Source of the DNA: Nitrosovibrio sp. Nv4
Lineage (GTDB): Bacteria; Pseudomonadota; Gammaproteobacteria; Burkholderiales; Nitrosomonadaceae
NCBI RefSeq assembly: GCF_900215485.1
Contig: NZ_OCMZ01000001.1
Span: 1,178,001-1,242,000, forward strand
Direction of reading: 5' to 3'
Length of the DNA stretch: 64,000 nt
Shown: piece by piece, positions 1 to 8,892 of the stretch
Position numbering within the stretch: position 1 is the stretch's first letter
Layout: each line of letters starts with the position of its first letter
Made by a program: the position numbers and the translations under genes
The notes under the pieces: generated by a model
Seen by the model: the letters and a program-made list of their open reading frames with translations, nothing else
What the model was told of the DNA's origin: nothing
Database searches by the model: none

Positions 1-1
1 C

Positions 2-376
2 TGGCCGGAAAATCTGCATTGCATATGCGTTCACCTGGGACTGTTCAAACGCGGACAGTCGCAGCAGTTACAAGCGTTGGAGCAGCACATCGAGCGCCTC
101 GTCCCGCGCCATGCGCCCCTGGTGATAGCCGGGGATTTCAACGATTGGCGTGAACTTGCCAGCGGGATTCTGGTTAAACGGCTTGAGCTGACCGAAGCGT
201 TCGAATTGACGGGGGGAAGAGTGGCGCGAAGTTTTCCGTCCATGTTGCCACTATTTCGCCTTGACCGCATCTATGTCCGCGGCTTTCACGTGGAAAAGGC
301 ACAGGTGCATCAAGGTCATCCCTGGTCAAAAATTTCCGATCATGCGGTCTTGTCGGCGCAGATGGTACGTAGATGA
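2..376 (+). CDS. Endonuclease/exonuclease/phosphatase (EEP) family protein, C-terminal part
   Basis: This is the 3' end of a gene that begins before the window; the reading frame is open from base 2. The visible 124 residues carry three hallmarks of the EEP fold (exonuclease III, DNase I and sphingomyelinase relatives): GDFNDW, whose Asp and Asn bind metal and phosphate; LDRIYV; and SDHAVL, whose Asp-His pair is catalytic. Members hydrolyse phosphodiester bonds in nucleic acids or lipids, and the substrate cannot be told from this fragment. The stop codon overlaps the start of the downstream threonylcarbamoyl-AMP synthase gene, so the two are probably translated from one message. Family assignment is firm; function is not. 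Confidence 0.85.
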   Translation, partial: WPENLHCICVHLGLFKRGQSQQLQALEQHIERLVPRHAPLVIAGDFNDWRELASGILVKRLELTEAFELTGGRVARSFPSMLPLFRLDRIYVRGFHVEKAQVHQGHPWSKISDHAVLSAQMVRR

Positions 377-1458
377 TGGCGGAAATGAATAGCCAGATTG
401 TTGCCGCCGCCGCCCTGCTGAAAGCAGGGGGTATCGTGGCCTTCCCGACGGAAACGGTTTACGGCCTTGGTGCGGATATCTCTCACCCGTCCGCCGTGCA
501 ACGCATCTTCGAAATCAAAAAACGGCCCGCGGATCATCCGCTCATTGTCCATATCGCCGATTCATCCCGCTTGACTCACTGGGCGCAAGAAGTCCCGGAA
601 CAGGCGTGGCAACTCGCTGAACACTTCTGGCCCGGTCCGCTGACACTGATATTGCCGCGTAGTCGCCATGTACCGGAAAATGTAACGGGAGGCCAGGATA
701 CGGTGGGGTTGCGCGTGCCGGATCACCCCGTCGCGCTTGCTTTGCTGAACGCATTGGGGCATGAGAAAGCCCTTGCCGCACCGTCGGCCAACCGGTTTGG
801 CCATATAAGTCCCACAATGGCAGCACATGTGCGCGAGGAATTGGGCGAAGCAGCAGACATGGTTCTGGACGGCGGGCCGTGCAGAGTGGGCCTGGAAAGC
901 ACAATTGTCAGTTTCGACGGCGACACTGCCGCCATATTACGGCCGGGCGGCATCCCGCTGGCAGCGCTGGCAGAAGTACTGGATGGAAAGATTGTGATAC
1001 CCGAAGGAGAAAAACGAACCGTGCGTGTACCTGGCGCTCTCTCTTCCCATTACGCCCCGCTAACGCCACTGGAGCTTTGGCCGTCGGACAATATATGGCG
1101 GCGCGCTTTCGAGTTGGCGGAGAAAGGCTGGCGCGCCGCAATAGTGGGCTGGTCAGCCCAATGTCTCCAGCACTCGGAGCGAGGACATGAAGAGATCGTG
1201 TATTTCTCCATGCCCGCTGAACCAATGGGGTATGGCCATCAACTGTATGCAACTTTAAGACGGGCGGACCAAGAGCGATTCGACTGTTTGCTGGTAGAAA
1301 CGCCTCCAGATAAACCCGCCTGGATTGCAATCGCGGATCGATTGCGACGCGCGGGTCGCACGCCGGATGTCAAAGGTCTAATTGAGGATCATGATTCTGC
1401 GAGAGGACAGAATGACGCAAATGAGTCCGTATATGGACGGGAAACAGGAATAAAATGA
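373..1458 (+). CDS. tsaC: L-threonylcarbamoyladenylate synthase, Sua5-type
   Basis: The protein makes threonylcarbamoyl-AMP from threonine, bicarbonate and ATP, the first step of t6A37 modification of ANN-decoding tRNAs in the cytoplasm. The YrdC-like domain fills about residues 10-200, with FPTETVYGLG near residue 25, the KKRPADHPL nucleotide-binding stretch and APSANRFGHISPT. At 361 residues it is the long Sua5 form: a C-terminal Sua5 domain follows, introduced by PGALSSHYAP, which closes over the active site in that subfamily. The start overlaps the previous stop, and a second ATG lies immediately after it at 376. The stop overlaps the next gene in an ATGA, suggesting translational coupling. 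The symbol follows the family; sua5 is an equally valid name. Confidence 0.93.
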   Translation: MMAEMNSQIVAAAALLKAGGIVAFPTETVYGLGADISHPSAVQRIFEIKKRPADHPLIVHIADSSRLTHWAQEVPEQAWQLAEHFWPGPLTLILPRSRHVPENVTGGQDTVGLRVPDHPVALALLNALGHEKALAAPSANRFGHISPTMAAHVREELGEAADMVLDGGPCRVGLESTIVSFDGDTAAILRPGGIPLAALAEVLDGKIVIPEGEKRTVRVPGALSSHYAPLTPLELWPSDNIWRRAFELAEKGWRAAIVGWSAQCLQHSERGHEEIVYFSMPAEPMGYGHQLYATLRRADQERFDCLLVETPPDKPAWIAIADRLRRAGRTPDVKGLIEDHDSARGQNDANESVYGRETGIK

Positions 1459-2216
1459 ATACTACAGTTCGAGCGGTACTGTTTGACGTTGACGGCACAC
1501 TGGCTGATACTGAGCGCGACGGTCACCGTCTTGCATTCAATGCCGCATTCGAAGAATTGGGCCTTGACTGGAATTGGAACGTAGCGCTTTATGGCGAGCT
1601 GCTTGCGATAACGGGTGGCAAAGAGCGTATCCGTCATTATATGGAAAACCATACCCCTGCCGAGTTGGGCAGAAGCGGACTCGATGGCTGGATCGCCGGC
1701 TTGCATAAGGTTAAAACGAAGCACTATGTGAGCCTGCTTGAAAGCGGCGGGATTCCACTGCGTCCCGGCGTAGCGCGCCTCATCCGGCACTTGCGCGATG
1801 CGAACATAAAAATAGCCATCGCCACCACTACGACACCGGAAAACGTAACCGCGCTTTTAAAATCTACATTAGGGGAAGACTCTCCCGGTTGGTTTGAAGT
1901 TATTGGCGCAGGCGATATCGTCCGTGGAAAAAAGCCTGAACCGGATATTTACCACTGGGTTCTTGATCAATTGGGATTGCCGGCACAACAATGCATAGCA
2001 ATAGAAGATTCGGAAAACGGGCTGAGAGCGTCGCTTGCGGCGGGGCTCGATACAGTCATTACTGTGAGCGATTACACTCGATCGCAGGACTTCAGCGGAG
2101 CGGCGCTTGTATTGTCAGACCTCGGGGAGCCGACGCAGCCTTTCACTGTACTTGAAGGGAATGTGCCGCATAGCGGTTGGGTGGATGCGGAATTGCTGGT
2201 GACGCTGAAAAGATGA
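1455..2216 (+). CDS. cbbY: HAD-superfamily phosphatase, CbbY type
   Basis: A 253-residue haloacid dehalogenase hydrolase of the beta-phosphoglucomutase/CbbY branch. The N-terminal FDVDGTLADTE holds the nucleophile Asp and the general acid Asp, an alpha-helical cap follows, and motif III/IV residues lie in KKPEPDIY and IEDSENGL. In autotrophs, CbbY removes phosphate from xylulose-1,5-bisphosphate, a misfire product that inhibits RuBisCO. That fits a Calvin-cycle ammonia oxidiser but is inferred from family resemblance, since no cbb genes are in the window. The start overlaps the upstream stop by four bases. A generic sugar phosphatase or phosphoglycolate phosphatase is the alternative. Confidence 0.8.
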   Translation: MNTTVRAVLFDVDGTLADTERDGHRLAFNAAFEELGLDWNWNVALYGELLAITGGKERIRHYMENHTPAELGRSGLDGWIAGLHKVKTKHYVSLLESGGIPLRPGVARLIRHLRDANIKIAIATTTTPENVTALLKSTLGEDSPGWFEVIGAGDIVRGKKPEPDIYHWVLDQLGLPAQQCIAIEDSENGLRASLAAGLDTVITVSDYTRSQDFSGAALVLSDLGEPTQPFTVLEGNVPHSGWVDAELLVTLKR

Positions 2217-2379
2217 ACGTCCGCAGGGATCTGTCGAATAGATCAGTCAGAAAAGAACTATCAGATGAGTCATAGAATTTTCAATCGAAAATCCGATCAA
2301 ACCGAAATTGGAATTGTCATCTGGAAGAGGTAGTATTGTCGCCAATTACTTGCTCTGACAATTCCTGACAACAAAAACA

Positions 2380-2820
2380 ATGTTGCATACCCGCACAGTT
2401 AGTTATTCCCGCCGGGCGCTTCACCTCTTTGAAGGGGCGGGACTCATCGTAATCGCGCTTGCCACCATATTCGCGGGTTACCAGGAAACCATGCTGATGG
2501 TTCACAACGGGAGGGTTACGCTGGCGGATCTGCTGTTGATGTTTCTCTATCTGGAAATCCTGACCATGGTTGGATTGTATTTCGAGTCAGGCAAACTGCC
2601 GGTACGGTTTCCCCTGTACATTGCAATGGTGGCCATGGCGCGATATGTGACCGTGGACATCAAGGAAATGGATAACATCCGTTTGATGGGCGTTGCGGCA
2701 TCGATCGTGCTTATCGCGTTAGCTGTGCTGGTTATTCGCTACGGACATGTGCGCTATCCCTACCTGGAAGACCTGGAGGATCTGGCGGAGGCTTCCAAAA
2801 AAACCAATCTCCGAGACTGA
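2380..2820 (+). CDS. PsiE-like inner-membrane protein
   Basis: A 146-residue hydrophobic protein resembling the phosphate-starvation-inducible PsiE family (DUF/PsiE domain). About four membrane segments are visible, roughly residues 18-38, 46-66, 76-94 and 104-122. The features YFESGKLPVRFPLYIAM and DIKEMDN between segments 2 and 4 are characteristic of this family, and the C-terminus is charged. The role of PsiE is not well understood. The gene follows 160 bases of untranslated DNA after cbbY and lies 15 bases before purE, so it may share a message with the purine genes. No clear Shine-Dalgarno sequence precedes the ATG, so the exact start is uncertain. Confidence 0.75.
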   Translation: MLHTRTVSYSRRALHLFEGAGLIVIALATIFAGYQETMLMVHNGRVTLADLLLMFLYLEILTMVGLYFESGKLPVRFPLYIAMVAMARYVTVDIKEMDNIRLMGVAASIVLIALAVLVIRYGHVRYPYLEDLEDLAEASKKTNLRD

Positions 2821-2835
2821 CATGGCAGGCGCTGA

Positions 2836-3327
2836 ATGAACAATCCTCTGGTAGGCGTCATCATGGGCAGCGATAGCGACTGGGAAGTAATGAAGCACGC
2901 AGCCGCTATATTGAATGATTTCAATGTGCCTTATGAGGCTGAGGTGGTTTCCGCGCATCGCACGCCGGACCGCATGTTCCAGTATGCGGAAACCGCGGTC
3001 GAACGAGGATTCAAATGCATCATTGCCGGCGCGGGCGGCGCGGCGCACCTGCCGGGAATGATTGCCGCCAAAACTGCCTTGCCAGTGCTGGGTGTGCCGG
3101 TTGCCTCGCGGCAGCTTCAAGGTCTTGATTCGCTTCTTTCCATTGTACAGATGCCAAAAGGTATTCCCGTCGCCACTTTCGCCATAGGCGAGGCGGGAGC
3201 ATTCAATGCCGGGTTGTTTGCCGTCGCACTGCTGGCGGTAGAAGATACAAAACTTGCCAGTCTTCTTGCCCGGTTTCGCGAAACTCAGGCAGCGAAGGTT
3301 GCGGCAATGACGCTTCCCAGGTTATGA
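2836..3327 (+). CDS. purE: N5-carboxyaminoimidazole ribonucleotide mutase
   Basis: PurE class I converts N5-CAIR to CAIR in de novo purine synthesis, acting with PurK encoded next. The 163-residue length is typical. The CAIR-binding elements are all present: [10 protein letters not shown] near residue 10, SAHRTPDRM near residue 40 with the catalytic His, and [12 protein letters not shown] near residue 67. The stop codon overlaps the purK start in an ATGA, so the pair is translationally coupled, as in many proteobacteria. Class I identity is supported by the adjacent purK, since class II enzymes act alone. Confidence 0.97.
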   Translation: MNNPLVGVIMGSDSDWEVMKHAAAILNDFNVPYEAEVVSAHRTPDRMFQYAETAVERGFKCIIAGAGGAAHLPGMIAAKTALPVLGVPVASRQLQGLDSLLSIVQMPKGIPVATFAIGEAGAFNAGLFAVALLAVEDTKLASLLARFRETQAAKVAAMTLPRL

Positions 3328-4523
3328 GCATCATGCCGGGAGCAATGCTGGGGCTTCTCGGCGGCGGCCAGCTCGGCCGCATGTTTACCATGGCCGCTCA
3401 AAGCATGGGTTACCGCGTCACTGTAGTGGATCCGTCCGATAGGAGTCCATCCACCAGCATAGCCGACCGGCATTTGCGTACCGATTACCTCGACAGCGAT
3501 ACGCTGCGTGAGCTGGGGTCCACCTGCGCGGGCGTTACCACGGAATTCGAGAACGTACCCGCTGAATCTCTCAGAATACTTGCTGAATACTGTGTGGTCA
3601 GTCCGGCTGCAAACAGTGTAGCGGTTGCACAGAATCGCATTCTGGAAAAGAATTTTCTCGCGGCCAACGGGTTCGGGGTCGCGCCATATGCGGTGATTCA
3701 GAATTTGCAAAATTCGAACAGTTCGCACAATCTGAACGGAACGTTATCGCATAAGCAACCTGAACTGTTTCCTGGTTTATTTCCAGGTATTCTTAAAATA
3801 AGCCGGTTCGGCTACGACGGCAAGGGCCAGACAAGAGTAAATAACTCAGTAGAACTCGACAGGGCACTTGCCGGCATGAAGCGGGAGCCATGCGTGCTGG
3901 AAAAACAGTTGCCGCTGGAGAGCGAGGTGTCGGTCATCGTATCGCGCGGATTCGATGGTGAAGTGACCACTTTTCCCGTGTCAGAGAATCAGCATCGCAA
4001 CGGCATACTCGATGTCAGCATTATTCCCGCCAGGGCATCGCCCGCAATTATTCAAAATGCCCGGGAAATTGCGATCCGCATTGCCGAGAAGCTCGATTAC
4101 CGAGGTGTATTATGCGTGGAGTTTTTTGTTCTTGCCAACGGCCGGCTCTTGGTAAATGAAATTGCGCCCCGCCCGCATAACAGCGGCCACTATTCAATTG
4201 ATGCCTGCGTTACCTCTCAGTTCGAACAACAGGTGCGAATACTTTGTGGCATGCCGCTCGGCAGTACCGCCATGCATGGGGCGGCGGTGATGGTGAATTT
4301 ATTGGGCGATCTGTGGCAGAGGGGGGAGCCGAAGTGGGAACAGGTGCTGCGGCATCCGTATGTCAAATTGCATTTATACGGCAAGCTTGATGCCCGGCCC
4401 GGACGAAAAATGGGCCACTATACTGTGCTCGCGGAAACGGTTGAAGCCGCGTTGCAGCTTGCGCTGGAAATCAAACAATCGTTGGAACAACAGTTGCTGG
4501 AACACCGGACGCCAATAAATTAG
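3324..4523 (+). CDS. purK: N5-carboxyaminoimidazole ribonucleotide synthase
   Basis: PurK carboxylates AIR to N5-CAIR with ATP and bicarbonate, the step before PurE. It is an ATP-grasp enzyme of 399 residues. [13 protein letters not shown] at the N-terminus forms the pre-ATP-grasp Rossmann-like part, RFGYDGKGQ is the flexible ATP loop, and [23 protein letters not shown] supplies the metal and substrate ligands. A stretch around residues 125-150 ([20 protein letters not shown]) is longer and more polar than in typical PurK and looks like a surface loop insertion. The start overlaps the purE stop; purC follows after 24 bases. Confidence 0.96.
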   Translation: MSIMPGAMLGLLGGGQLGRMFTMAAQSMGYRVTVVDPSDRSPSTSIADRHLRTDYLDSDTLRELGSTCAGVTTEFENVPAESLRILAEYCVVSPAANSVAVAQNRILEKNFLAANGFGVAPYAVIQNLQNSNSSHNLNGTLSHKQPELFPGLFPGILKISRFGYDGKGQTRVNNSVELDRALAGMKREPCVLEKQLPLESEVSVIVSRGFDGEVTTFPVSENQHRNGILDVSIIPARASPAIIQNAREIAIRIAEKLDYRGVLCVEFFVLANGRLLVNEIAPRPHNSGHYSIDACVTSQFEQQVRILCGMPLGSTAMHGAAVMVNLLGDLWQRGEPKWEQVLRHPYVKLHLYGKLDARPGRKMGHYTVLAETVEAALQLALEIKQSLEQQLLEHRTPIN

Positions 4524-4547
4524 TACATGCGCAAAAGATAAAAAGCC

Positions 4548-5438
4548 ATGACTGCTCAAACCGCACTGTTTGAAACAACCATACAAAGCCTGCGCTTCCT
4601 GCACCGCGGAAAGGTACGCGATATATATGCGGTGGAGGAAGACAAGCTGTTGATAGTGCAGACGGACCGCCTTTCCGCGTTCGATGTGATTCTGCCAACG
4701 CCGGTCCCGGGCAAGGGAATGCTGCTGACCGCGTTATCCGGTTTCTGGTTTGAAAAACTTGCTCATATCGTCCCTAACCACCTGACCGGCATTGCGCCGG
4801 AATCAGTGGTGGCCGAGGGCGAGCGCGAACAAGTGGCTGGCCGCGCATTTGTGGTGAAGCGGCTGAAGCCGCTGCTGATCGAAGCCATCGTTCGCGGCTA
4901 CGTTGCCGGTTCAGGATGGAAGGACTATAAAAACACCGGCACGATTTGCGGCATCACCCTCCCGGCCGGATTGCAGGAAGCTGCCAGGATACCTGGCGGG
5001 GCGATCTTTACGCCTTCAACCAAAGCTGCGGGGGGGGCACATGATGAAAATATCCCATTTACCGACGCAGAAAAACTGCTGGGCAACGGATTGGCTGCGC
5101 AGGTGCGCGACAAGGCCATCGCGCTTTACTCGGAAGCCGCTGATTACGCGATGACAAAAGGCATCATTATCGCGGATACCAAATTCGAATTCGGTCAAGA
5201 TCCCGCAGGCGGGCTTTATCTCATAGACGAAGCCTTGACTCCCGACTCCTCCCGCTTTTGGCCGGCCGACCGGTATGCGCCGGGAAGAAATCCGCCCAGC
5301 TATGACAAACAATTTGTGCGTGACTGGCTGGAAGCGCAGGACTGGAACAAGAAAGCACCCGCACCCGCGTTGCCTCCCGATGTGCTGGCCAAGACCGGAG
5401 AGAAATATCAGGAAGCGCTGCGGCGATTAGTCGGTTAG
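4548..5438 (+). CDS. purC: SAICAR synthase (phosphoribosylaminoimidazole-succinocarboxamide synthase)
   Basis: PurC joins CAIR and aspartate with ATP, the next purine-synthesis step after PurE, which gives the order purE-purK-purC metabolic sense. At 296 residues it is the longer yeast-like form rather than the roughly 237-residue E. coli form. [10 protein letters not shown] near residue 21 is the ATP-binding P-loop-like strand, [17 protein letters not shown] follows, and TKFEFG and [13 protein letters not shown] with the CAIR/Asp-binding residues lie toward the C-terminus. It is probably co-transcribed with purK. No terminator is evident in the 78 bases to the convergent exporter gene. Confidence 0.97.
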   Translation: MTAQTALFETTIQSLRFLHRGKVRDIYAVEEDKLLIVQTDRLSAFDVILPTPVPGKGMLLTALSGFWFEKLAHIVPNHLTGIAPESVVAEGEREQVAGRAFVVKRLKPLLIEAIVRGYVAGSGWKDYKNTGTICGITLPAGLQEAARIPGGAIFTPSTKAAGGAHDENIPFTDAEKLLGNGLAAQVRDKAIALYSEAADYAMTKGIIIADTKFEFGQDPAGGLYLIDEALTPDSSRFWPADRYAPGRNPPSYDKQFVRDWLEAQDWNKKAPAPALPPDVLAKTGEKYQEALRRLVG

Positions 5439-5516
5439 TGGGCAGGCAATAAGCGAATACGTTGCGCGGTATGGCCACGTGTGGCGGGCGACGGGGACCC
5501 CCATCTGTTTGTGCGC

Positions 5517-6314
5517 CTAAAAAAGCCCGATCAGCATCCTTGTTCCCAGCAAGTAAAGCAGCACCACAAAAATTTTCCTGAGTGTCGCGGTCTGCATGAT
5601 ATGCGTGGTTTTCGCACCCAGGGGTGCTGTCAGCATACTGGCCAGCACGATCCATCCCAACGCGGGTAGATAAATATATCCCAGGCTGTATTCCGGCAGC
5701 GGTTGGGATTGCGCCATACCATTGACGATATAGCCGATTGCCCCGGCTACAGCAATAGGGAAGCCTACCGCGGCGGAGGTGCCGATCGCATGCTGCAACC
5801 TGATGTTGCAGATAGAAAGAAACGGTACTGTCAGCAATCCCCCTCCAATCGCGACAAAACTGGAAACCACACCGATCACGCTGCCTGCTCCGAGCATTCC
5901 CAATCTACCCGGAAGCTTACGACTGGGTTTTGGGTTTATTCCAAGTAACATTTGCGTCGCGGCGAAATAAATGAACGCAACAAAAATGATACTGAGAACT
6001 TGGCTGGACAGCATGCTTACCAGCGTCGCACCCCCCAGCGTGCCCAAGATGATTCCTGGAGTAATATATTTCACGACTTGCCAGTTCACCGCGCCGTGAG
6101 CATGATGAGCGCGCAGACTGGAAGCGGCCGTGAATATGATTGCAGCCATGGTGGTGCCCAGGGCAAGGTGCAGGATGCGGTCTGGAGGGAAATGCTGGGC
6201 ACCGAAAATAAAAGTGAGCACCGGAACCATCATTAGCCCACCCCCGATACCCAGCAGCCCGGCGAAGAAACCTACAATCGTACCCAACAGCAGATAAGCC
6301 GGCCACCACTCCAC
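5517..6314 (-). CDS. Sulfite exporter TauE/SafE family membrane protein
   Basis: A 265-residue polytopic protein with about eight hydrophobic segments and the family's two homologous halves. Each half opens with a glycine-rich signature: GFFAGLLGIGGGLMMVPVL near residue 15 and SSFVAIGGGLLTVPFL near residue 150. TauE/SafE proteins export organosulfur or sulfite anions across the inner membrane, but substrates are rarely known and neighbouring genes give no hint here. The gene is convergent with purC and lies 78 bases downstream of the EVE-domain gene on the same strand, so they may be co-transcribed. Confidence 0.9.
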   Translation of the reverse strand: MEWWPAYLLLGTIVGFFAGLLGIGGGLMMVPVLTFIFGAQHFPPDRILHLALGTTMAAIIFTAASSLRAHHAHGAVNWQVVKYITPGIILGTLGGATLVSMLSSQVLSIIFVAFIYFAATQMLLGINPKPSRKLPGRLGMLGAGSVIGVVSSFVAIGGGLLTVPFLSICNIRLQHAIGTSAAVGFPIAVAGAIGYIVNGMAQSQPLPEYSLGYIYLPALGWIVLASMLTAPLGAKTTHIMQTATLRKIFVVLLYLLGTRMLIGLF

Positions 6315-6392
6315 TTCAAGCTTTGCCGTAATGTTGTGGTTGCAGCGATTCGCGCCAGTTACTTGATAGGGAAGCTCGCCGCAAGAGCGTCA

Positions 6393-6848
6393 TTACAGGA
6401 TTTTCATGATGAAATTCCATTCCGCCGGGTCTATCGGTGTAATGGACAGGCGATTTCCCTTTTGCAGAATGCGCAGGGTGGCAAGTTCGGGGTAGTCTCG
6501 CAGTTCCTTGATACCGACCAGTCGGGTTTTTTTGACAAACCGCACATCCACATTGAACCAGCGCGGATTCTGCGATGTGGCTTTCGGATCGAAATACTTG
6601 TTGCTGGCGTCGAATTGGGTAGCATCAGGGTATGCAAGCTTGCTAACCTCCGCAAGGCCCGCGATTCCCGGCTCAGCGCAGCTGGAATGATAGAAAAAAA
6701 CCTTGTCACCGACGCCCATCTGGTCGCGCATGAAATTGCGCGCCTGATAATTGCGTACGCCATACCACGCCACGGCTTGTTGAGGCATCGCCGCGAGATC
6801 ATCAATGCTTACATCGGATGGCTCCGACTTCATCAGCCAGTAACGCAT
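6393..6848 (-). CDS. EVE domain-containing protein
   Basis: This 151-residue protein is one EVE domain, the PUA-like fold found in human THYN1 and in bacterial proteins that bind modified bases. The opening MRYWLMKSEPSDVSIDDL, then YGVRNYQARNFMRD and GDKVFFYHSSC, are the standard family signatures, and the tail PAEWNFIMKIL closes the domain. Stand-alone bacterial EVE proteins are thought to recognise modified DNA or RNA bases; the ligand here is unknown. There is no nuclease or methylase partner beside it, so a defence role is not supported by context. Confidence 0.92.
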   Translation of the reverse strand: MRYWLMKSEPSDVSIDDLAAMPQQAVAWYGVRNYQARNFMRDQMGVGDKVFFYHSSCAEPGIAGLAEVSKLAYPDATQFDASNKYFDPKATSQNPRWFNVDVRFVKKTRLVGIKELRDYPELATLRILQKGNRLSITPIDPAEWNFIMKIL

Positions 6849-7321
6849 GTATTATCTATCCATAAAAAATATTGTCGACACTTTTTATCCAGGCAACATA
6901 CGTGAATAGTATAACGGAACGACTACCAGGGACTAGGGGCGCTATTGCTATTTACATAGTAAATAATAATCATTATTATCGGATAAGGATCTTGGGAAGC
7001 TTCAGCCAGCGACCCAGCTATTCAGGAATGAAAATGATACGGTCCAGAGAAGCCACGTTGCGCATACATGAGAAATACCGGCCGTTGGCATTTATAATGA
7101 GAAGCCTGCTCTCATTGGACAGGCCGCAACGCGTACCTCCTCAGCAGCTCTAGCCAGACGGCTTGATCAATCACGGTATTTACCGTCCAGATGCTTTAAG
7201 GCGCAACGATAGAAATAAAATATGGGTCAGCGGGCGCAGCGGCAAACGAAAATGAGATGAATAACGTTCCGGCTACACTTTTTTTGGTCACGCAAGACTC
7301 GTTTACACACGGAGATACTTA
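6849..7321. other. Intergenic region with Fur-like promoter and a short ORF
   Basis: A 473-base gap between the divergent EVE and DUF6607 genes. It contains a sigma70-like promoter overlapped by a Fur-like palindrome (listed separately). About 40 bases downstream of that promoter, an ATG at 7028 preceded by CAGGA opens a 41-codon frame to 7153 (product begins MKMIRSREATLRIHEK and resembles nothing I know). A longer frame in the same register opens further upstream at 6872 but would start before the promoter, so I do not call it. The rest, 7154-7321, is probably leader for the DUF6607 gene. Confidence 0.5.
6951..6980 (+). promoter_or_regulatory. Promoter overlapped by Fur-like operator
   Basis: TTTACA (6951-6956) and TATTAT (6974-6979) are separated by exactly 17 bases and form a sigma70-like promoter. 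The AT-rich palindrome spanning the spacer and -10 (centred on AATCATTA) matches the classical 19-bp Fur box at 15 of 19 positions by hand alignment. Such placement would let iron-loaded Fur block RNA polymerase. The nearest downstream annotated gene is the DUF6607 lipoprotein, about 340 bases away. Confidence 0.5.
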
Positions 7322-8347
7322 ATGAAACATTCGTTTGCCATCGCAATGTGGTTATTTATCCTGCCCCTTCTCACCGCATGCGCTGGCAAAACGTACCTCG
7401 CAAAACCTGCTGCACCAGCTTATCCCACGGTTGAACGCCCCGTTGTTGGCTGTGCCGCCGGCCAACGTGCGTTCGACTGCGATCGTCGTGCTATTCTTTC
7501 AATGCTGGGCGAGTATCAGGTTGAATTCAAATTCGACGAGACGGTAGTGCTAAAACCGGGCTACGAGCGCAAGCAACCCAAGCGCAGCATTGGCTTTGAG
7601 GCCGTTGTGCTGGTTGAGGACACTGGCAAGAAAATCTCATTACAGCACATTCTCGTGATGGGCGATAACGTAACCAAGCACTGGCGCCAGGATTGGGTAT
7701 ACGAGATGCCGAGGCACTGGACTTATGTTGGCAATCAGCGCTTCGAGCAGCGGGAACGGGACGCTGCCGCCATACCTGGCACCTGGACGCAATTGGTCTA
7801 CGAAGTAAACGACGCACCGCGGTATTCCGGCAGCGGTAAGTGGAATCACAGGTACGGAATACCGACCTGGACCTCGGAGCGCAGCTGGCGGCCGCTGCCC
7901 CGGCGCGAATACACCAAGCGCACCGACTATCAGCTGATCAATAGCGAGAACCGTCACACAATCGCGCCGCAGGGTTGGACGCACGAACAGGACAATACCA
8001 AGGTAATGCGGGCTGAAGATGGAAAAGACGTGGTATTGGTCCGCGAGTTCGGATTCAATGAGTACCGACGTATCGGAGGTTACGACTTTGGGCCCGCGCA
8101 GGCCTATTGGAAGTCGACATCAGAGTTCTGGGCAGCGGCACGTGCGTGCTGGAATAACGAGTTCGCCACTCACGGATCAGTAACGCTGCCTATGTCCTCG
8201 AGTGAAGAAGGCTTTAACAAGGCAGTACTGGAACTTGCAGACGAATACAGGAAAGATCCGCGGCTAGATGTATACCGAAACAAGCTTGACGATATCTTTC
8301 GTAAATTCGTCAACGTAACTACCTCTGAACCGGTCAAAAAGCGCTGA
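7322..8347 (+). CDS. DUF6607 family lipoprotein
   Basis: A 341-residue protein with a lipoprotein signal: a hydrophobic stretch from residue 5 ends in LLTACAG, so Cys20 would be lipidated. The mature part matches the DUF6607 family as I recall it, with CDRRAILSMLGEYQVEFKFDETV near residue 58, several Trp/Tyr-rich segments (HWRQDWVYEMPRHWTY) and a C-terminal region rich in charged residues. Its function is unknown; relatives are often found near iron or haem uptake receptors, which would fit the Fur-like site upstream, but no receptor is adjacent here. A GGAG lies eight bases before the ATG. It appears to be a single-gene unit. Confidence 0.75.
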   Translation: MKHSFAIAMWLFILPLLTACAGKTYLAKPAAPAYPTVERPVVGCAAGQRAFDCDRRAILSMLGEYQVEFKFDETVVLKPGYERKQPKRSIGFEAVVLVEDTGKKISLQHILVMGDNVTKHWRQDWVYEMPRHWTYVGNQRFEQRERDAAAIPGTWTQLVYEVNDAPRYSGSGKWNHRYGIPTWTSERSWRPLPRREYTKRTDYQLINSENRHTIAPQGWTHEQDNTKVMRAEDGKDVVLVREFGFNEYRRIGGYDFGPAQAYWKSTSEFWAAARACWNNEFATHGSVTLPMSSSEEGFNKAVLELADEYRKDPRLDVYRNKLDDIFRKFVNVTTSEPVKKR

Positions 8348-8892
8348 ACGTCCACTCGATCACGGTCGCCAATCTGGCTCAATGAATCGGCGAGTGACTG
8401 CAGCGTCCACGCTCCTTTGACAAATAGAAAACTCGCGTTGAATCCGGCGCGTGCTACGCACTGACTGAATTCTTGCGCCCGCTTGAACCGGGTGATCAAA
8501 GTACTCGAGCTTGCCAGCCTCGGCAATAACAGCCAACCCCCGGCTGCTCACAGCTCGAATGATAAAAGACCCCTCGCCGATACCCCTTCTGATTGCGCTG
8601 AAAACTGCATGCACACTTTGCCGCGTGCTAGCGGTTGGGCAACTTCAAAGTTCATCCCACTGCTTACCCGGAAGATATCCGGTTTCATACCGGTACGCAT
8701 ATTTTTCCGATCATTACTATACTGAGATTGGGACTGTGTGGAAGGTGGATGTGGAGTCCGGAGTCGCTGCACCGCAGCAAAGCGTTTATTCCCGAGGTCA
8801 CCGATAAAGAGACACGATTTCAATTCCTTGAGCAGAAGAGATTATGCAAGCTTTTCAAAATCCTCAGTGTATACCTGTTAGAGGGAGGAACG
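8348..8892. other. 545-base gap before the peroxidase gene; nothing recognised
   Basis: No gene is recognised here. Open frames exist on both strands (for example 8360-8614 on the minus strand, and an upstream extension of the peroxidase frame from 8635), but neither has a plausible ribosome site or recognisable product. TATACT at 8717 is a possible -10 element for the peroxidase gene, without a good -35. A decayed gene is possible but not demonstrable by eye. Confidence 0.4.

Noticed and set aside
542-904. Long minus-strand ORFs inside tsaC
   Set aside because: They are reverse-strand shadows of a well supported gene.
6872-7153. 93-codon plus-strand frame over the Fur-like promoter
   Set aside because: It starts upstream of the promoter, has no ribosome site and no family resemblance; only its last 41 codons are mentioned as a possibility.
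8635-8892. In-frame extension of the peroxidase gene upstream to 8635
   Set aside because: The extra 86 residues do not match the family, while GAGGGAGG sits directly before the ATG at 8893.
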